Below, one piece after another: positions 1 through 5,711 of a DNA stretch of 10,668 nt (its first letter is position 1; every line of letters begins with the position of its first letter). A model generated the notes under the pieces. That model saw only the letters and a list, made by a program, of their open reading frames with translations. It was not told where the DNA came from and did no database searches. This DNA is from Eubacterium sp. CAG:252 (lineage in GTDB: Bacteria > Bacillota > Clostridia > Lachnospirales > Lachnospiraceae), in contig FR886264.1 of NCBI GenBank assembly GCA_000436535.1, positions 1 through 10,668 on the forward strand, given 5' to 3'. The translations under genes and the position numbers were made by a program.

Positions 1-42
1 GAAATATAGCGGATGTGAAAGTCGATGAGAATAGCATGACAG

Positions 43-50
43 AAAGGAAG
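43..50 (+). promoter_or_regulatory. Ribosome binding site fixing the dnaX start
   Basis: AAAGGAAG lies 9 nt before the ATG at 60. It supports the conserved MSYQALY start over the two upstream in-frame ATGs at 15 and 36. The dnaX promoter is not identifiable in the few bases upstream. Confidence 0.6.
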
Positions 51-59
51 CCCCCACAT

Positions 60-1733
60 ATGTCATATCAGGCATTATATAGAAAGTGGCGACCAGACAA
101 CTTTGAAGATGTCAAGGGTCAGGACCACATAGTTACAACTTTAAAAAATCAGATTAATGCCGACAGAATAGGACATGCGTACCTGTTTTGCGGAACCAGA
201 GGTACTGGTAAGACAAGTGTGGCAAAAATATTTGCAAAGGCAGTCAACTGTGAACATCCGGTAAATGGAAGTCCTTGCGGCGAATGTCCTACATGTAAGG
301 CGATAGCAGCAGGAACTTCGATGAATGTTATAGAGATAGATGCAGCATCGAATAATGGTGTTGATAATATAAGAGAAATCAGGGACGAAGTACAGTATTC
401 TCCAACAGAAGGAAAGTACAAAGTATATATAATCGATGAAGTTCATATGCTTTCGACAGGAGCGTTTAATGCACTTCTTAAAACACTTGAAGAACCACCT
501 TCATATGTAATATTTATATTGGCGACTACTGAAGTTGCAAAGATACCAGTAACTATTATGTCAAGGTGTCAGAGATATGACTTCCACAGAATATCGATAG
601 AAACGATAGCAGACAGACTTTCAGAACTGATGAAAGCGGAGAATATAGTTGTTGAGGATAAGGCAATAAGATATGTAGCCAAGGCAGCAGACGGCTCTAT
701 GCGAGATGCGTTAAGCCTTCTTGACCAGTGCATAGCATTTCACTTAGGAGAAGAGCTTAAGTATGATGATGTGCTTGATGTGCTTGGTGCTGTAGACATA
801 GCTATATTCAGCAATATGTATAAGACAATAAGAGAAAATGATGTAGCACGCTGCATGAACCTTATGGAAGACATTATCATGCAGGGACGTGATTTATCAC
901 AGTTTGTTACAGATTTTATATGGTATCTGAGAAATCTTTTACTGATAAAGACGACAAGGGATACTGACAAGATAGAAGATGTAATCGAAGTATCAAAAGA
1001 TAATATTGCGGATATGATGGAGGATGCCAAAGAGGCAGATGTTGATACACTTATGAGGCATATAAGAGTGTTATCAGAGCTTTCCAATGACATGAAAACA
1101 TCAACGCAGAAGAGAGTTAAGGCTGAGGTTACATTTATAAAGCTGATGCGTCCGTCTATGGAAAAGCCGGCAGATATGACTGAGCTGACAGGTCGTATCA
1201 ATACGCTTGAAACACAGCTTGGTGATGCTATGCAGGTTATAGAAAAGCTTAAGTCAGGTGAACTTATTCCTGCTGGTATGCTTAATGCCATGGGACAGGG
1301 AACATTTGCAGGAGCAAACGGTGCTGGCGTGTCAGGCAGTGAAGCAGAAACCAGTGACACAAAGCCGGTAATTAAGCGTAATTACGATGCAGTTACTGAC
1401 GACATAAGACAGATAGCATCGCAGTGGAATAATATAATATCATCAATAGATGATGCGCTGCTTATGAACTTCTTAAAGCAGGCATACGTTACTGTAACTG
1501 AGGATGGAAATAGTCTTGAGATTATGATAAAATCACTTAGTGGCTACAATGCTATAAGCAGGGAAGAAACAGTAACTATGTTAGAGGAGCATATAGAAGA
1601 AAGAACCGGAATATCGGTAAGAATTGTAGTAACCAAGATGGACGAGGAAGAAGATTTTAACAAGCGGTATGTAGCACTTGAGGAGCTTGTTGGGATGAAT
1701 ATAGAAGTAGATGATAAGGAGGAATTTATATAA
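60..1733 (+). CDS. dnaX: DNA polymerase III subunit gamma/tau (clamp loader)
   Basis: This is the ATPase subunit of the replicative clamp loader, which opens the beta sliding clamp and loads it on primed DNA. I chose the ATG at 60 (MSYQALYRKWRP, the usual family N-terminus, 557 aa) because AAAGGAAG at 43-50 lies 9 nt upstream; in-frame ATGs at 15 and 36 lack such support. Visible motifs, numbered from this start: Walker A GTRGTGKTS (45-53), four zinc-binding cysteines (64, 73, 76, 79), Walker B/DExx motif IIDEVHM (124-130), and the sensor/arginine-finger SRC motif (168-170). The lid and collar domains follow to about residue 370, then a linker and a divergent C-terminal tau region. Length is typical for Firmicutes. 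The stop overlaps the next start. I saw no A-rich slippery site near the middle that would make a short gamma form, so a single product is likely. Confidence 0.97.
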   Translation: MSYQALYRKWRPDNFEDVKGQDHIVTTLKNQINADRIGHAYLFCGTRGTGKTSVAKIFAKAVNCEHPVNGSPCGECPTCKAIAAGTSMNVIEIDAASNNGVDNIREIRDEVQYSPTEGKYKVYIIDEVHMLSTGAFNALLKTLEEPPSYVIFILATTEVAKIPVTIMSRCQRYDFHRISIETIADRLSELMKAENIVVEDKAIRYVAKAADGSMRDALSLLDQCIAFHLGEELKYDDVLDVLGAVDIAIFSNMYKTIRENDVARCMNLMEDIIMQGRDLSQFVTDFIWYLRNLLLIKTTRDTDKIEDVIEVSKDNIADMMEDAKEADVDTLMRHIRVLSELSNDMKTSTQKRVKAEVTFIKLMRPSMEKPADMTELTGRINTLETQLGDAMQVIEKLKSGELIPAGMLNAMGQGTFAGANGAGVSGSEAETSDTKPVIKRNYDAVTDDIRQIASQWNNIISSIDDALLMNFLKQAYVTVTEDGNSLEIMIKSLSGYNAISREETVTMLEEHIEERTGISVRIVVTKMDEEEDFNKRYVALEELVGMNIEVDDKEEFI

Positions 1734-2083
1734 TGGCTAAAAGAGGTGGATTTCCAGGAGGTATGCCTGGCAATATGAATAATCTTATGAAGCAGGCACA
1801 GAGAATGCAAAGACAGATGGAGGAGCAGCAGGCTGCCCTTGAGTCAAAGGAATTCACAGCAACAGCAGGTGGTGGAGTTGTTGAAGTTACTGTTACAGGT
1901 AAGAGAGAAGTTACAAAGGTTAAGATTGACCCTGAAGCAGTTGACCCGGATGATGTAGAAATGTTAGAAGACTTAATAGTTGCAGCAACTAACGAAGCTC
2001 TTCGTAAGTGCGAGGAGGAGTCACAGGCATCTATGTCTAAGATAACAGGCGGTCTTTCAGGACTTGGCGGAGGCCTTTTCTAA
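1733..2083 (+). CDS. YbaB/EbfC family nucleoid-associated protein
   Basis: This is a small dimeric DNA-binding protein of the YbaB/EbfC family, 116 aa, thought to coat or organise nucleoid DNA. The sequence shows a Gly/Met/Asn-rich start, a long helix (about residues 17-40, MKQAQRMQRQMEEQQAALESK), the core strand region with AGGGVVEVTVTGKREVTKVKIDPEAVDPDD (about 45-75), and an Asn/Glu-rich helix (LIVAATNEALRKCEEE), all typical of the family. The C-terminal Gly-rich tail ends in GGGLF. The start overlaps the dnaX stop as TAATG, and AAGGAGG at 1716-1722 provides a strong ribosome binding site. A position between dnaX and recR is the classic conserved arrangement, implying co-transcription and probable translational coupling. 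Confidence 0.95.
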   Translation: MAKRGGFPGGMPGNMNNLMKQAQRMQRQMEEQQAALESKEFTATAGGGVVEVTVTGKREVTKVKIDPEAVDPDDVEMLEDLIVAATNEALRKCEEESQASMSKITGGLSGLGGGLF

Positions 2084-2679
2084 TGGACATATACAGCGGT
2101 CATATTAATAAGTTAATAGAACAGTTGTCAAGATTACCAGGGGTTGGGGCTAAAAGCGCCCAGCGCCTGGCATTTCACATTATAAATATGCCTAAGGAAG
2201 AGGTACAGTCAATAGCCGATGCCATGATAAGTGCCAAGGAAAATGTCCACTACTGTAAGGAATGTTTTACACTCACAGATGATGAGCTGTGTCCGATATG
2301 TAAAAATCCTGCCAGAAATCATAAGCAGATTATGGTTGTTGAACATACAAGGGATATGGCGGCTTATGAAAAAACAGGCAAGTATGAAGGTGTATATCAT
2401 GTACTCCACGGTGCGATAAGCCCTATGCTTGGAATAGGTCCATCGGATATTAAGCTTGCAGAGCTTATGAAAAGACTCCAGAAGGACGTAGATGAGGTTA
2501 TTATAGCGACTAATTCCAATCTTGAAGGTGAAACAACAGCTATGTATATAAGCAAGATGATAAAGCAGGCAGGAATTAAGGTTACAAGAATAGCAAGCGG
2601 CGTTCCTGTAGGCGGTGACCTTGAGTATATAGATGAAGTTACGCTCTTGAGGGCATTGGACGGCAGAGTTGAATTATAA
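2083..2679 (+). CDS. recR: Recombination mediator protein RecR
   Basis: RecR acts with RecO (and RecF) to load RecA on single-stranded DNA at gaps during recombinational repair. At 198 aa the protein has the usual length. Domains in order: helix-hairpin-helix with LSRLPGVGAKSAQRLAFH (about 15-32); zinc finger with Cys58, Cys61, Cys70 and Cys73; TOPRIM domain from about 81 (IMVVEHTRDMAAYEKTGKYEGVYHVLHG, with the conserved Glu at 87); and the C-terminal RIASGVPVGGDLEYIDEVTLLRALDGR. The usual VVEDxRD is VVEHTRD here, a minor variation in this family. The start overlaps the ybaB stop (TAATG), with GGAGG at 2069-2073 nine nt upstream, so it is the last gene of the dnaX-ybaB-recR operon. No convincing GC-rich intrinsic terminator follows it. 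Confidence 0.97.
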   Translation: MDIYSGHINKLIEQLSRLPGVGAKSAQRLAFHIINMPKEEVQSIADAMISAKENVHYCKECFTLTDDELCPICKNPARNHKQIMVVEHTRDMAAYEKTGKYEGVYHVLHGAISPMLGIGPSDIKLAELMKRLQKDVDEVIIATNSNLEGETTAMYISKMIKQAGIKVTRIASGVPVGGDLEYIDEVTLLRALDGRVEL

Positions 2680-2685
2680 GCGGAC

Positions 2686-2867
2686 AGACAGTGCATAGGA
2701 AAGTATAAGATTGTAAAGGCAGATTTTGTAAGGGCGCACGATAAATGTGCTGTCAGATGTCGCATAGGAAAATCTAAAATTACCAAAGCAGATTTGCCAG
2801 CGTATACAGGAAATATGCCGTCAGATGACAGTCAGAAAAATATAAAATTATAAAAGCAGAATTGATA
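2686..2867. repeat. Three degenerate tandem copies of a 68-69 bp unit
   Basis: The non-coding DNA after recR contains three related blocks: about 2693-2730, 2762-2799 and 2831-2867. The first two share GCATAGGAAA and a GCAGATTT core and match at 28 of 38 aligned positions by my hand count. The third keeps the AAAAATATAAAATTATAAAAGCAGA portion in altered form. The segment between cores is also repeated: TGCTGTCAGATG at 2748-2759 and TGCCGTCAGATG at 2816-2827 are 68 bp apart. This shows repetition of the whole unit rather than one shared motif. No gene reads through it on the + strand. Function unknown; it may be a decayed array of protein-binding sites or an old duplication. Confidence 0.65.
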
Positions 2868-2875
2868 TAAGATAT

Positions 2876-2918
2876 ATAAATAGTACATATTTATCAAGCA
2901 GTATATTAAAAAATATAC
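2876..2918. repeat. Two A+T-rich inverted repeats before the jet promoter region
   Basis: ATAAATA (2876-2882) and TATTTAT (2888-2894) are complementary around a 5-nt loop. GTATATT (2901-2907) and AATATAC (2912-2918) are complementary around AAAA, and a five-T run follows at 2920-2924. The second could be a weak intrinsic terminator for the recR transcript or an operator at the edge of the next promoter. Both stems are almost pure A+T, so chance occurrence in this base composition is a serious alternative. Confidence 0.3.
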
Positions 2919-2945
2919 ATTTTTGATATAATGCATTTGTATAAT
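2916..2945 (+). promoter_or_regulatory. Possible promoter for jetA
   Basis: Two perfect TATAAT hexamers occur at 2927-2932 and 2940-2945, about 50-70 nt before the jetA start, in an otherwise A+T-rich stretch. Neither has a good TTGACA-like hexamer at 16-18 nt; the nearest candidates are TATTAA and TACATT. The location fits a promoter separating the jet genes from the dnaX-recR operon, but assignment of a single -10 is uncertain. Confidence 0.4.
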
Positions 2946-2985
2946 ATGTAAAGCACAACAATACATAAAACAGTTACTTAAGAAT

Positions 2986-2990
2986 GAGGA
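2986..2990 (+). promoter_or_regulatory. Ribosome binding site deciding the jetA start
   Basis: GAGGA sits 5 nt before the ATG at 2996. An in-frame ATG at 2984 overlaps this site and has no Shine-Dalgarno of its own, so 2996 is preferred. The jetB leader has almost the same arrangement. Confidence 0.6.
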
Positions 2991-2995
2991 ATATT

Positions 2996-4681
2996 ATGGC
3001 AGATAGTATGATAGGAGAGATAATCACAGACCATAGGGAGAGAATGATTAATCTGAAAAAGTATTATCCATTTTTCAGGCTTATGGACGTATCCTTTGAA
3101 CAGTATAAGGACGGAAAGTATAGTGCGCTCGATATGGGGTATATTCTTATGGCAGTTCTGCGTTTTTTTATTGAAGAAAATAACTTCAGGGAAAAGGACG
3201 TTACTTATAAGGAATACCTCGATTTCTTTAAAATGCTTGTAAAAAGGGACTTTGGTCTGGTGCTGTCTGATGAAGAGTATGTAGAAGTGGCAGACTATGT
3301 ATTTGATAAGATAAAAAATGATGGCAGACCATTTGAGTTTAAGTATTATGACCCGGTTGAGCATAAGAAAAGAGTGTCAAGAATGAAGCTTGTCGAAAGC
3401 ACAATAAGAGAGGATATGGTGTGGTATTCGATAAGCGCAGATGCGGTTGAATTCTATCTTGATACGAAGGAGATAAAGGATGAGAGCAGAATAAATGTAT
3501 CGCAGCTTCTTCTTGAAAAGATGATTAATTCCAATAACTTCAGAGGTGGTGTTGAGGTTGTTGAGCGTATTAATGAAGAGGTTGGAAGACTGCGGCTTCG
3601 TAAGACTGAGGTAATGGAAACACTTGCACAGGATGTATGCGCTGGTGTTGAGGCATATGAAGACTTTGTAAATACAGGAATGAAGTGGTTTAATGACGAG
3701 GAGAAGCTTTTTAGGAAGAATAAAGAGCTTATAGATAAGGCAATATCAAGGCTTGAGGGTTCTCCGTCAGGTACAGACAGCTATTACAGAACTATGAAGG
3801 AGATACACCATCTTGAAGACCAGTTAAAGATAGCCATGAACAAGCATGCACAGCTTCTTCGTGACTGTACGCAGATGCAGAATACCACTGATGAAGCGGT
3901 AAGAAGGGCAAAGCTTGCAAGACTTCGTCCGCATATGGACTTTGCAACAGCACTTTCAGATATGATACGAAAAGACAACGCGGATGCGCTTAAGTATCTT
4001 ATAGACCCGCTTCTTAAGCTTAATATAAGAAAAACGCTTGACCTTAAAACAATAGATGAGGCACTTATGGTTAAGCCTGAAAGATACGAAAAGAAAGAGT
4101 ATGTAAATAAAAATGAGCTTAAGCAGATAGTGTATGAGGATGAGGCTGTTGATGAGAGAATAAAGCATAATTATACATTTGTTATGAATAACCTTCTTAT
4201 GTGCATTGATAAGGTATGTTTGAAAAAATCGGACATGCTCACACTCGACACATTTAGTGGTTATATGCGACGTGCGTATGGTGATGCGATACTTAAAAAT
4301 GCAGATTACTATGCATTTTTTGTAAACCTCTGTCAGAGAGATGAGTACGTGGTAGGCGGCGATAATATGCATAGTGAAACATTTCTTGATGGAATACTTG
4401 AGGAGAGCTTCAAGGGAAAAGAGGTAAGGCATATTCTTATAGTCAGGGGTGAAAGTGACAGGGAAGATGGGGCTTTAGGCGATGCACCAGAGGATGCCGA
4501 TGCTGTACAAAATATTGCGGTTTCCAGCGATATATCAGAGGATATATATAATACAGATGGTACACAAAATATTTCAGTTTATAATAATAAGTCGGATGGT
4601 ACACAGAATATAGAGAACATACAGAGGACAGCTCTGGATGATATACAGGTAACTAATATAGCATTTAAGAAGGTGTTCTAA
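2996..4681 (+). CDS. jetA: JetA/MksF-like kleisin subunit (DUF5716-type) of a Wadjet/MukBEF-like complex
   Basis: The 561-aa product is largely helical, with no signal peptide or membrane segment. I recognise it as the JetA/DUF5716-type kleisin: an N-terminal winged-helix-like part (about 20-155; AVLRFFIEEN, LSDEEYVEVADYVFDKI, SISADAVEFYLDTKEI), a long helical middle with coiled-coil character (about 165-310), and a C-terminal part (about 365-485) expected to bind the ATPase head. Family knowledge: kleisins of MukF/MksF type bridge the two SMC heads and carry the KITE subunit. From about residue 486 there is an acidic, Asn/Gln-rich tail with three D-x-x-Q-N-I copies, ending in VTNIAFKKVF. Supporting context is the MukE-like and SMC-like genes directly downstream in kleisin-KITE-SMC order. 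The assignment rests on recognition plus gene order, not on a search. Start chosen by the GAGGA 5 nt upstream. Confidence 0.75.
   Translation: MADSMIGEIITDHRERMINLKKYYPFFRLMDVSFEQYKDGKYSALDMGYILMAVLRFFIEENNFREKDVTYKEYLDFFKMLVKRDFGLVLSDEEYVEVADYVFDKIKNDGRPFEFKYYDPVEHKKRVSRMKLVESTIREDMVWYSISADAVEFYLDTKEIKDESRINVSQLLLEKMINSNNFRGGVEVVERINEEVGRLRLRKTEVMETLAQDVCAGVEAYEDFVNTGMKWFNDEEKLFRKNKELIDKAISRLEGSPSGTDSYYRTMKEIHHLEDQLKIAMNKHAQLLRDCTQMQNTTDEAVRRAKLARLRPHMDFATALSDMIRKDNADALKYLIDPLLKLNIRKTLDLKTIDEALMVKPERYEKKEYVNKNELKQIVYEDEAVDERIKHNYTFVMNNLLMCIDKVCLKKSDMLTLDTFSGYMRRAYGDAILKNADYYAFFVNLCQRDEYVVGGDNMHSETFLDGILEESFKGKEVRHILIVRGESDREDGALGDAPEDADAVQNIAVSSDISEDIYNTDGTQNISVYNNKSDGTQNIENIQRTALDDIQVTNIAFKKVF
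4499..4612 (+). repeat. In-frame triplicated DxxQNI motif in the jetA tail
   Basis: Codons for D-A-V-Q-N-I begin at 4499 and for D-G-T-Q-N-I at 4556 and 4595. The last two are nearly identical at the DNA level (GATGGTACACAAAATAT versus GATGGTACACAGAATAT, 39 bp apart). The repeats lie in the low-complexity acidic C-terminal tail and look like recent in-frame slippage or duplication. Confidence 0.55.
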
Positions 4682-4851
4682 TATATTAAAGTGCTTATAT
4701 TAAATGGTGTGATAAATTATAAATTCGCAAAAACATAGAATGTATGTTGTTGTAAAAATTGTACATTTATATCAATAAATATAATTATAAAAATAGAAGC
4801 CTGAGTAACAAAGTATTAATGACAATTATGTTAAAGTAAGACAATAGTATA

Positions 4852-4874
4852 GTGTGAAAATGGACTTTTCACAC
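4852..4874. promoter_or_regulatory. Perfect 9-bp inverted repeat
   Basis: GTGTGAAAA (4852-4860) and TTTTCACAC (4866-4874) are exact reverse complements around the 5-nt loop TGGAC. No T-run follows on the + strand (the next bases are GCGGGA), so it is not a standard intrinsic terminator in that direction. It may be an operator or the first hairpin of the jetB leader. Confidence 0.55.
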
Positions 4875-4881
4875 GCGGGAT

Positions 4882-4918
4882 TTGTGTCGGCGCATACCTG
4901 ACACAATTCGTTATGCGC
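4882..4918 (+). promoter_or_regulatory. Interlocking inverted repeats: candidate H-type pseudoknot upstream of jetB
   Basis: TTGTGTC (4882-4888) pairs with GACACAA (4900-4906), extendable by one G-U and one G-C pair to leave a 7-nt loop CGCATAC. GCGCATA (4890-4896), which lies inside that loop region, is the exact reverse complement of TATGCGC (4912-4918). The order A-B-A'-B' with 1, 3 and 5 nt between the 7-bp stems is the geometry of an H-type pseudoknot. I did not recognise it as a known riboswitch class. It could instead be a compound DNA operator. Confidence 0.5.
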
Positions 4919-4931
4919 AAAAACGTGCGCA
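4914..4931 (+). promoter_or_regulatory. Alternative hairpin just before the jetB ribosome binding site
   Basis: TGCGCA (4914-4919) and TGCGCA (4926-4931) can pair as a 6-bp stem with the loop AAAACG, ending 5 nt before the GAGGA at 4937-4941. Its left arm is the same sequence used by the second pseudoknot stem (4912-4918), so the two structures exclude each other. As DNA it is a symmetric site, TGCGCA-N6-TGCGCA, that could bind a dimeric regulator. Confidence 0.45.
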
Positions 4932-4936
4932 GAAAT

Positions 4937-4941
4937 GAGGA
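4937..4941 (+). promoter_or_regulatory. Ribosome binding site deciding the jetB start
   Basis: GAGGA lies 5 nt before the ATG at 4947. The in-frame ATG at 4935 overlaps this site, so 4947 is the likelier start. The context ATGAGGA-N-TATTATGG is shared with jetA apart from one base. Confidence 0.6.
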
Positions 4942-4946
4942 TTATT

Positions 4947-5645
4947 ATGGAAAACAGAAATCTGGATAAGGCGCTTGATATAGTATCAAGACTTATAATG
5001 GGTGAACAGGTGAGTGAGAGTGGCGATAACAGCCAGCTTTATCAGGAATATAATACCAATGCAGAGGTTTATGATATTGTTCATATGTCACTTAAGAAGT
5101 TCAATCTTAATATATATGAGTACAATAATGGACTGTATGTGAGTGCCGGTGATAATAACAGAGTGTTCGGTTACACTAATGAGGAGCTTAGAAACAGACT
5201 CGGATTACGTGTAAACAGAGAACTCTATCTTGTATATTTTATCATATATAATATAATAACAGAATTTTATACGGACTCAGCAAGTACGACATATGCAGAA
5301 TTTGTGAGAGTAGAAGATATTGTGCGTAATGTGGACTCGTCAGTTGCTTCCATAGTTGATAAAAAGCTTGGGATTATCATCGATGATGTTGAAGAAAACA
5401 GTTTTAAGCAGATAGCACTAAGCTGGGATGCACTTCCTATAATAACAGTTGCGGATACGGCGGACGTAAGGGCTGCAAAGAATTCAAAGACAGGCTTTGT
5501 GAAGATTGCGCTTAACTTCTGCGTATCGCAGGAGCTTCTTACAGAGGTACAGAACAGGTTCTATCCAACAGACAGGTTCAGGGCGCTTATAGAGAATTAT
5601 TTCGATGAGTATAAGGGACGAATGGCAGAACTTATGCAGAGCTAA
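4947..5645 (+). CDS. jetB: JetB/MksE-like KITE subunit (DUF6063-type)
   Basis: The 232-aa product is soluble, with no signal or membrane segment. It has the size and layout of a MukE/MksE-type tandem winged-helix protein: an N-terminal helical region with a short beta wing (about 40-75; FNLNIYEYNNGLYVSAGDNNRVFGYTNEELRNRL), a central helical bundle (LYLVYFIIYNIITEFYTD, about 87-105), and a C-terminal region with SWDALPIITVADTADVRAAKNSKTGFVKIALNF ending in a charged helix. In MukBEF and Wadjet complexes this subunit binds the kleisin and DNA and modulates the ATPase. Placement between a kleisin-like and an SMC-like gene supports the role. I recall it as a DUF6063-type protein, but cannot verify this here. 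It sits 66 bp before jetC, so the two are probably co-transcribed. Confidence 0.7.
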   Translation: MENRNLDKALDIVSRLIMGEQVSESGDNSQLYQEYNTNAEVYDIVHMSLKKFNLNIYEYNNGLYVSAGDNNRVFGYTNEELRNRLGLRVNRELYLVYFIIYNIITEFYTDSASTTYAEFVRVEDIVRNVDSSVASIVDKKLGIIIDDVEENSFKQIALSWDALPIITVADTADVRAAKNSKTGFVKIALNFCVSQELLTEVQNRFYPTDRFRALIENYFDEYKGRMAELMQS

Positions 5646-5648
5646 GAT

Positions 5649-5675
5649 TGTATACAGGAGATTGACTGTAATACA
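5649..5675. promoter_or_regulatory. Inverted repeat between jetB and jetC
   Basis: TGTATACAG (5649-5657) pairs with CTGTAATACA (5666-5675) over 9 bp with one unpaired A, around the 8-nt loop GAGATTGA. It begins just after the jetB stop. No T-run follows, so it is not an obvious terminator. It could affect mRNA stability or jetC translation. Confidence 0.35.
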
Positions 5676-5711
5676 GAAAGAATAAACCGGTTAAAGTTAT
5701 GGAGGATTGAT

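Larger units (their letters stand above)
4682..4946. promoter_or_regulatory. 265-bp jetA-jetB gap: possible internal promoter and structured leader
   Basis: This gap is unusually long for genes whose products form one complex. The first ~170 bp are A+T-rich and uncoded on either strand as far as I can judge. A TATAAT at 4780-4785 has TTGTAC at 4759-4764 upstream, but the 15-nt spacer is short; TATAGT at 4848-4853 is another lone -10-like sequence. From about 4870 to 4930 the base composition changes sharply to about half G+C by hand count, and this part is full of inverted repeats, listed separately. The arrangement suggests jetB and jetC have their own regulated transcription or translation. 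Confidence 0.4.

Noticed and set aside
138..150. A-rich run in dnaX considered as a programmed frameshift site
   Set aside because: It is near codon 27-30, far too early to produce a functional gamma form, and no later slippery run was seen.
740..1360. Minus-strand frame of 206 codons inside dnaX
   Set aside because: It is Ser/Leu/Ile-rich, low-complexity shadow coding fully antisense to a clear gene, with no convincing start signal.
2397..2786. Minus-strand reading frame of 129 codons covering recR and the repeat region, with a repeated FPM-type peptide
   Set aside because: It is antisense to recR for most of its length. The peptide repetition follows from the 69-bp DNA period being divisible by three. 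The next repeat step is 68 bp, so the frame is not maintained.
2686..2867. CRISPR array
   Set aside because: The repeats are degenerate over the whole 68-69 bp unit, without conserved short repeats separated by unique spacers, and no cas genes are present.
4679..4702. TAATATA/TATATTA inverted repeat at the end of jetA considered as a terminator
   Set aside because: The stem is seven A-T pairs with a 10-nt loop and no T-run. In DNA this A+T-rich it is expected by chance.
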